Source: Jeongeupia sp. HS-3
GTDB lineage: Bacteria; Pseudomonadota; Gammaproteobacteria; Burkholderiales; Chitinibacteraceae
Reading direction: 5' to 3'
NCBI RefSeq assembly: GCF_015140455.1
Contig: NZ_AP024094.1
Span: 1,364,001 to 1,428,000, forward strand
Length of the DNA stretch: 64,000 nt
Below, in pieces: positions 60,290-64,000 of the stretch; positions within the stretch are counted from its first letter, which is position 1; every line of letters starts with the position of its first letter. A program made the position numbers and the translations under genes. Below the pieces are notes generated by a model. It searched no databases. It was not told the DNA's origin and worked only from the letters and a program-made list of their open reading frames with translations.

Positions 60290-61408
60290 TTAAGCGAAAT
60301 CGGGTGCTTGTTCGGCCGTTTTGCGCGCCAACCCCTTCTTCAAGGTGGCAACAATCCGCTCGCACGCCTTGCCGTCGCCAAACGGGTTCCCGGCTTGCTG
60401 CATCGCGTGGTAGGCATCGCTGTCAGACCAGAGCGCTTCGACTTGCTCGACGATGGTATCGCGACGCGTGCCAATCAAGCGGGCGCAGCCGGCTTCGACC
60501 GCCTCCGGGCGCTCGGTTTCTTCACGCAGCACCAAGAGCGGCACGCCAAAGGTCGGCGCCTCCTCCTGCAAACCGCCGGAATCGGTCAGCACCAGCCAGG
60601 AATCGACCAAGGCCTGCTGCATCTGCAGATAATCAAGTGGCGCGGTCAGCTTTACATTCGGTAGCTGCCCCAGGATGGCGTGCACCGGCTGCTGGATCAC
60701 CGGGTTCAGATGCACCGGGAACAGCACGTCGAGTTCGGGATGGCGCCCGGCGATATCGGCAATCGCGTGGCAAATCTCTGCGACATCATCCCCCCAGTTC
60801 TCGCGACGATGCACCGTCACCAGCAGATGACCACGCCCGGGAACGCTGCGCTGGAGACCGTGACGCGACATCACCCACTGCTGCGCATCGACGACGGTAT
60901 TGCCGCTCAGATCAATATGCGACGCGGCGATGTTCTCGCGCAGCAAGGCATCGCGGGCGCGTTCGGTCGGGGCAAAGTGAAAACGCGCCACCCGGCCGAT
61001 CATTTGCCGCAGACCTTCTTCCGGGAACGGCCGATCGGGGTTGTAGGTCCGCAGCCCCGCCTCGACGTGGGCCACCGGGACGCGGTGGTAAAAGCCCGCC
61101 AGCGCGCCGAGAAAAGCGCTTTCGGTATCGCCCTGCACCACAACCAGCGACCACTTGCGATCAAGCATCACCGCTTCGAGCTGCTCACGGCAGCCGATGC
61201 TGAACTCGGCCAGGCTGCTGCCACGACGCTCAAGCGCGATATCCGGGACAATGTCAAAACACGCCATGATCTGCTGCGCCATCTCGCCGTGCTGACCGGT
61301 ATGCAACCATTGGACCCGCGCCCACGGCTGGGCACGCAGTGCGTGATGCAGCGGAGCGATCTTGATGATTTCGGGGCGGGTACCGGAAACGAGCAGAATG
61401 TCGTGCAT
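60290..61408 (-). CDS. wecB: UDP-N-acetylglucosamine 2-epimerase (non-hydrolysing)
   Basis: A 372-residue enzyme that converts UDP-GlcNAc to UDP-ManNAc. Motifs: VSGTRPEIIKIAPL, VVVQGDTESAF, HVEAGLRTYN, PEEGLRQMI, VTVHRRENWG and LTDSGGLQEEAPTFGVPLLVLR, all standard for WecB. It is the first gene of wecB-nfrB-nfrA-ybcH, 12 bp before nfrB, and so supplies the sugar nucleotide for NfrB. There is no other enterobacterial-common-antigen gene nearby. Confidence 0.94.
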   Translation of the reverse strand: MHDILLVSGTRPEIIKIAPLHHALRAQPWARVQWLHTGQHGEMAQQIMACFDIVPDIALERRGSSLAEFSIGCREQLEAVMLDRKWSLVVVQGDTESAFLGALAGFYHRVPVAHVEAGLRTYNPDRPFPEEGLRQMIGRVARFHFAPTERARDALLRENIAASHIDLSGNTVVDAQQWVMSRHGLQRSVPGRGHLLVTVHRRENWGDDVAEICHAIADIAGRHPELDVLFPVHLNPVIQQPVHAILGQLPNVKLTAPLDYLQMQQALVDSWLVLTDSGGLQEEAPTFGVPLLVLREETERPEAVEAGCARLIGTRRDTIVEQVEALWSDSDAYHAMQQAGNPFGDGKACERIVATLKKGLARKTAEQAPDFA

Positions 61409-61463
61409 GAAAGCTCCTGTAATCGCCGCCCGGACACCGTCGCCGGATTAGCAGCGTGCATCA

Positions 61464-61493
61464 TCTCCTGGCCGCTTCAGCGGTACAAGGAGA
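61464..61493 (-). promoter_or_regulatory. Stem-loop in the wecB leader
   Basis: On the minus strand TCTCCT pairs with AGGAGA, and CCGCT with AGCGG inside it. The interrupted stem lies 56-85 nt before the wecB start. It does not match the c-di-GMP riboswitch consensus that I know. Confidence 0.35.
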
Positions 61494-61652
61494 CGGTAAG
61501 TTATGGGCCATGTGCATAAGGTGCGAGTGGCACATCATGCCTTTTACCTTAGTAAGATTTCTTCGCCAAGCGCCGGGAAATATTGCGCGCAGCCTGTACT
61601 GCCATTAATCACTGCCAGCCAGCTGCATAATTTGGTTGCAAAACCCAACAAG

Positions 61653-61669
61653 TATGTCAACCAGTTTGA
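61653..61669. promoter_or_regulatory. TGTCAA-CCAGT-TTGACA inverted repeat
   Basis: A perfect 6-bp inverted repeat in the A/T-rich part of the wecB leader. It presents a consensus -35 hexamer TTGACA on each strand, so it may be a promoter element, an operator, or both. Confidence 0.4.
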
Positions 61670-61804
61670 CATTTTTACTCCGTAAGCAACAAGTAACTAA
61701 TTACCGCGATATGCCGAATGACTGCGCATCAGCCAAGCCGATAAATGCAAACGGCCGCGCTGATCAGCGCGGCCGGACACATTGCGACGACAAAAATCCC
61801 CGCC

Positions 61805-62437
61805 CTAGCGGTTAGCCATGTTCTGGATGATGGTTTCGACGTCTTTGGGCTTGTAGATCGCCTCGCCGCCGCTGGCGTAGACCACCAGTTTGCCCTTGGA
61901 CATCATGCCAACCTCGAGCTTGCGATTGGCGGTATCGATCAACAGATAGGCACTCCCATCGCCCGCGGCATGCGCCTTGTTGCCGGTGGTATACAACACG
62001 CCCTTCTCTTTCTGCAGCGGCCCTTGCGTACCCATCCACTCCTTGAAGGTATCGAAGCGATTGCCCAGCAAACGCTTGAGTTCGGGCGAGATCGGGCTGA
62101 GATCGGTATACAAGCCGATATCGCGCGGGTACTTGCCGCTGTATTGATCCAGCGTATGCCAATCGCCCGTGGTCAGCGTCGCCGCCTCTTTCTTGAGCGC
62201 GATCCGGGCTTTTTCCTTGAGCGAATCCATCGCGGCACTGGCATCGACGCCCATGCTCGACAGCGTGGTGTTCACATCACTCTTGGCTTTGTCGATCACA
62301 TCTTGCGCCTGGCCACCTGCCTGCTTCAGCGTTTCTGCCACCACGGCCGATGCGGCCTGCTGCGCGATCGGGGCCGCCTGATCGCAGGCGGCAAGCCCCA
62401 AGGCCAGTGGGAGCAGCAGAAAATAGCGAGCGCGCAT
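61805..62437 (-). CDS. Lipoprotein of unknown function
   Basis: 210 residues. The signal ends in lipobox LAAC, Cys at residue 18. A long helical stretch (QQAASAVVAETLKQAGGQAQDVIDKAKSDV, residues ~25-90) is followed by a folded C-terminal domain (GDWHTLDQYSGKYP to DVETIIQNM). AGGAAC precedes the ATG. I do not recognise the family and no neighbour suggests a role. Confidence 0.72.
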   Translation of the reverse strand: MRARYFLLLPLALGLAACDQAAPIAQQAASAVVAETLKQAGGQAQDVIDKAKSDVNTTLSSMGVDASAAMDSLKEKARIALKKEAATLTTGDWHTLDQYSGKYPRDIGLYTDLSPISPELKRLLGNRFDTFKEWMGTQGPLQKEKGVLYTTGNKAHAAGDGSAYLLIDTANRKLEVGMMSKGKLVVYASGGEAIYKPKDVETIIQNMANR

Positions 62438-62439
62438 AT

Positions 62440-62703
62440 CTAGTTCCTTTCTGAATCAAGCAAATGGCTTAGGCGAGCGGCCGATACACAAGTTCCCGGC
62501 CGCATGAGTGGCGCGTGCCGCAGAAAAAGCCAGGTAGCCGCCCGTGAATCACGCACGGCCGCGCGATCGGCATTCAATGCCTTTAGCCTGGCCTGGAGAT
62601 GCCAGTACATCCGCTTGGCCGATCCAGCCCCCCACCCGCTTGTCCACAACAATGGATGAACGGCCAGATGCTCGGGCGTCAAACCATGGCTGGGGCTGGT
62701 CAT
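62440..62703 (-). CDS. Possible small protein upstream of the lipoprotein gene
   Basis: An 87-residue open frame ending 2 bp before the lipoprotein start. Its composition (LTPEHLAVHPLLWTSGWG) is not obviously random, but there is no ribosome site or recognised domain. It may be real and coupled to the lipoprotein gene, or chance. If it is not real, 62438-62776 is an intergenic region with divergent promoters. Confidence 0.3.
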   Translation of the reverse strand: MTSPSHGLTPEHLAVHPLLWTSGWGAGSAKRMYWHLQARLKALNADRAAVRDSRAATWLFLRHAPLMRPGTCVSAARLSHLLDSERN

Positions 62704-62776
62704 ACCGGTATATAAGTAGCAGCCGGACAAAACTCGGGGAGGAAGGCGTTCTTGCCTGCAACCTGGAGTCAAGATC

Positions 62777-62986
62777 ATGACCAGAAAATATATAGATTGC
62801 CGCGATTATCCGGGCAGTAGCTGTACGGTAAGAATCTCTGCCGACAGCGAGGCGGAGCTCATCGAAGCCATCGTTGAGCATGCCGTGAAAGTACACGGCC
62901 ATAAAGATTCGCCCGAACTGCGCGCGCAGTTCATCGCGGAATTCAAAGATGAACCGGGTAAGGCCGATATGCGCTTGGCGGCATGA
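62777..62986 (+). CDS. DUF1059 small protein
   Basis: A 69-residue cytosolic protein of the DUF1059 family. The pattern KYIDCRDYPGSSCTVRISAD, EAIVEHAVKVHGHKDSPELR is diagnostic, including two conserved cysteines. CTGGAG precedes the ATG. Function is unknown. It is monocistronic with a strong terminator. Confidence 0.88.
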   Translation: MTRKYIDCRDYPGSSCTVRISADSEAELIEAIVEHAVKVHGHKDSPELRAQFIAEFKDEPGKADMRLAA

Positions 62987-63010
62987 ACCGCCCCCATCGT
63001 TCATCTGGAT

Positions 63011-63039
63011 GAGGTAGCCGGATACCGGCTACCTCTTTT
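63011..63039 (+). terminator. Intrinsic terminator after the DUF1059 gene
   Basis: GAGGTAGCCGG-ATA-CCGGCTACCTC followed by TTTT, 24 bp downstream of the stop. Confidence 0.85.
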
Positions 63040-63188
63040 CATTAAATTTAATGATAAACAATCAGTTACCCCCATTGTGAGGGCGCTCACAAGCCTTTTT
63101 GCACAGCCTGCGTATGCTGGCATCCACGATACCAGACAAGACGCAGCAGCCCGCCAGAATGCCGGCTGAACGCAGAAAGGAGATCCCC

Positions 63189-63581
63189 ATGAAACATCGC
63201 AGCTTACTGATCCGCTCGGCCGCCGCCCTGCTGATTGCCGGCAGCCTGCTGGCTGCGCCGGCACAAGCCCGCACCAATGTCGACATCGGCATTGGCATCG
63301 GCATACCCGGCCCGGTGATTGTGCAGCCGGCGCCGGTCATCATTGCCCCGCCACCACCCCGTTCCGGCTATCGCTGGGTCGAAGGTGGCTGGATTCAGGC
63401 ACCCCGCCCTTACTGGCGCGATGGCTACTGGCGTCGCGCTGAATATCGTCCGGGCCGGCCGCCGTGGGCTTACGAACGCGAGCGTTATTACGATGGCTAT
63501 CGGGATGGCTATCGCCGCGGTCGCGACGATGATGACGATCATCGCGACCGTCGCCGCCATCGCAGAGATCGGGACGACTGA
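63189..63581 (+). CDS. Small exported protein with Arg/Asp-rich tail
   Basis: 130 residues. A signal peptide (SLLIRSAAALLIAGSLLAAPAQA) is followed by IGIGIGIPGPVIVQPAPVI, a Trp/Tyr/Arg-rich segment (YRWVEGGWIQAPRPYW) and a repetitive tail of Tyr, Arg, Asp and His (DGYRDGYRRGRDDDDDHRD). AAAGGAG precedes the ATG. The layout is common among small periplasmic or surface proteins of Neisseriales; function is unknown. Confidence 0.75.
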   Translation: MKHRSLLIRSAAALLIAGSLLAAPAQARTNVDIGIGIGIPGPVIVQPAPVIIAPPPPRSGYRWVEGGWIQAPRPYWRDGYWRRAEYRPGRPPWAYERERYYDGYRDGYRRGRDDDDDHRDRRRHRRDRDD

Positions 63582-63638
63582 GCCAGCAGTCGCCAAACAG
63601 GGCGCTAGAATGGAATGTTGCCTGCCGGAGCGCCCTTC

Positions 63639-63869
63639 ATGGATACCACCCCCCACACGCTAGCGGTGCTGTTCAAACAACTCGGCCTGCCCGACGATGC
63701 CCACAGCATCCGCCAGTTCATCGCCAGCCATCGTCTTGCAGCTGGCGTTGAACTGGCGAAGGCACCGTTCTGGACACCGTCGCAGGCTGATTTTCTCGCC
63801 GAAGCACTCGAAGAAGACGCGGACTGGGCCGAAATGGCGGATGAGCTGGCTGCGCTGCTCAGCGATTAA
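63639..63869 (+). CDS. DUF2789 small protein
   Basis: A 76-residue cytosolic protein of the DUF2789 family. The pattern HTLAVLFKQLGLPDDAHSI, AGVELAKAPFWTPSQADFL and EDADWAEMADEL is characteristic. Function is unknown. The stop lies 11 bp from that of the convergent metallopeptidase gene. Confidence 0.88.
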   Translation: MDTTPHTLAVLFKQLGLPDDAHSIRQFIASHRLAAGVELAKAPFWTPSQADFLAEALEEDADWAEMADELAALLSD

Positions 63870-63879
63870 AACGCCGCGT

Positions 63880-64000
63880 TTATGCCTTGCCACCAAAGGT
63901 ATTGCATTCCTGCATTTTCCCGGACTGGAAACCGCGCTGCAGCCATTGCATGCGCTCGGCAGATGAACCGTGAGTAAACGAATCCGGCGCTACGCTACGG
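63880..64000 (-). CDS. YpfJ-type neutral zinc metallopeptidase, C-terminal end (cut by window edge)
   Basis: Only the last ~40 residues lie in the window. The minus strand reads [37 protein letters not shown], then stop. SFTHGSS-x-x-R-x-x-W-x-x-x-G(F/Y)xSG-x-x-x-(Q/E)CNTF is the well-conserved C-terminus of YpfJ-type neutral zinc metallopeptidases. The HExxH active site and N-terminus are beyond the right edge. Confidence 0.8.
   Translation of the reverse strand, partial: RSVAPDSFTHGSSAERMQWLQRGFQSGKMQECNTFGGKA

Larger units (their letters stand above)
61409..61804. other. Intergenic leader upstream of wecB
   Basis: 396 bp, richer in A/T than average between 61500 and 61720. It holds no credible gene. 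It contains the leader hairpin at 61464-61493 and a TGTCAA/TTGACA inverted repeat at 61653-61669, both listed separately. It should contain the wecB-nfrB-nfrA-ybcH promoter. Confidence 0.5.

Noticed and set aside
58640-60664. 674-codon open frame on the plus strand opposite nfrB and wecB
   Set aside because: It spans the junction of two well-conserved minus-strand genes and has no recognisable domain.
63480-63580. Short tandem repeats in the tail of the small exported protein, considered as a CRISPR-like or satellite array
   Set aside because: The repeats are in frame, code for YDGYRDGY-type peptide repeats and have no spacers.

Overview
The window looks like chromosomal DNA of a GC-rich betaproteobacterium, most likely from the Neisseriales (inferred). 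The gene families are housekeeping ones typical of that class: a PsrA-type fatty-acid regulator next to fadE, a dut-coaBC/radC divergon, an SRP RNA beside asparaginase, a type IV minor pilin operon, a membrane-anchored c5-like dihaem cytochrome and an RquA homologue. I see no integrase, transposase, prophage or CRISPR array. Gene density is high and many neighbours overlap by ATGA.

Layout. 1-5.8 kb: psrA-fadE (fadE is cut by the left edge), a YchJ-like protein, a HAD phosphatase, a CHAD protein, coaBC-dut and radC. 6-15.7 kb: a branched-chain-type amino-acid ABC transporter (binding protein, then livHMGF) interrupted by a large PutA, followed by a YdcF-like membrane protein that appears frameshifted at its 3' end. 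15.8-24.5 kb: parvulin isomerase, BolA, YciI and YciB; 4.5S RNA; asparaginase; smpB; plsY/folB; a Tim44-like protein; a Crp-family regulator; and Sua5/TsaC. 24.6-28.3 kb: a five-gene pilin operon. 28.4-34.9 kb: a basic amino-acid decarboxylase, cytochrome c, egtB-egtD (ergothioneine) and cysG. 35-41 kb: an MHYT protein with a broken GGDEF domain, tRNA-Arg(CCG), a cytochrome c5-like protein, GNAT, a Gdx/SugE-like exporter, dienelactone hydrolase and pepD. 41.2-44.7 kb: a lysine/2-aminoadipate catabolic operon (DUF1338, saccharopine dehydrogenase, ALDH7). 44.8-54.1 kb: SDR, RquA, RhlE helicase, acetate transporter, RarD, and a cofactor-less molybdopterin-fold protein overlapping a diguanylate cyclase. 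54.1-61.4 kb: wecB-nfrB-nfrA-ybcH. 61.8-64 kb: small secreted proteins and DUFs, with a YpfJ-type metallopeptidase cut by the right edge.

The most interesting system is the four-gene wecB-nfrB-nfrA-ybcH operon. It resembles the E. coli phage N4 receptor locus, where NfrB is a c-di-GMP-responsive glycosyltransferase that makes a surface glycan from the WecB product. Here wecB is built into the operon, NfrB carries a readable MshEN-type c-di-GMP domain, and a complete diguanylate cyclase lies about 1.3 kb beyond the operon's 3' end. Second in interest are the RquA homologue (rhodoquinone, hence possible anaerobic fumarate respiration), the pair of PsrA-like operators, the frameshifted ydcF, and the Moco-fold/diguanylate cyclase gene pair.
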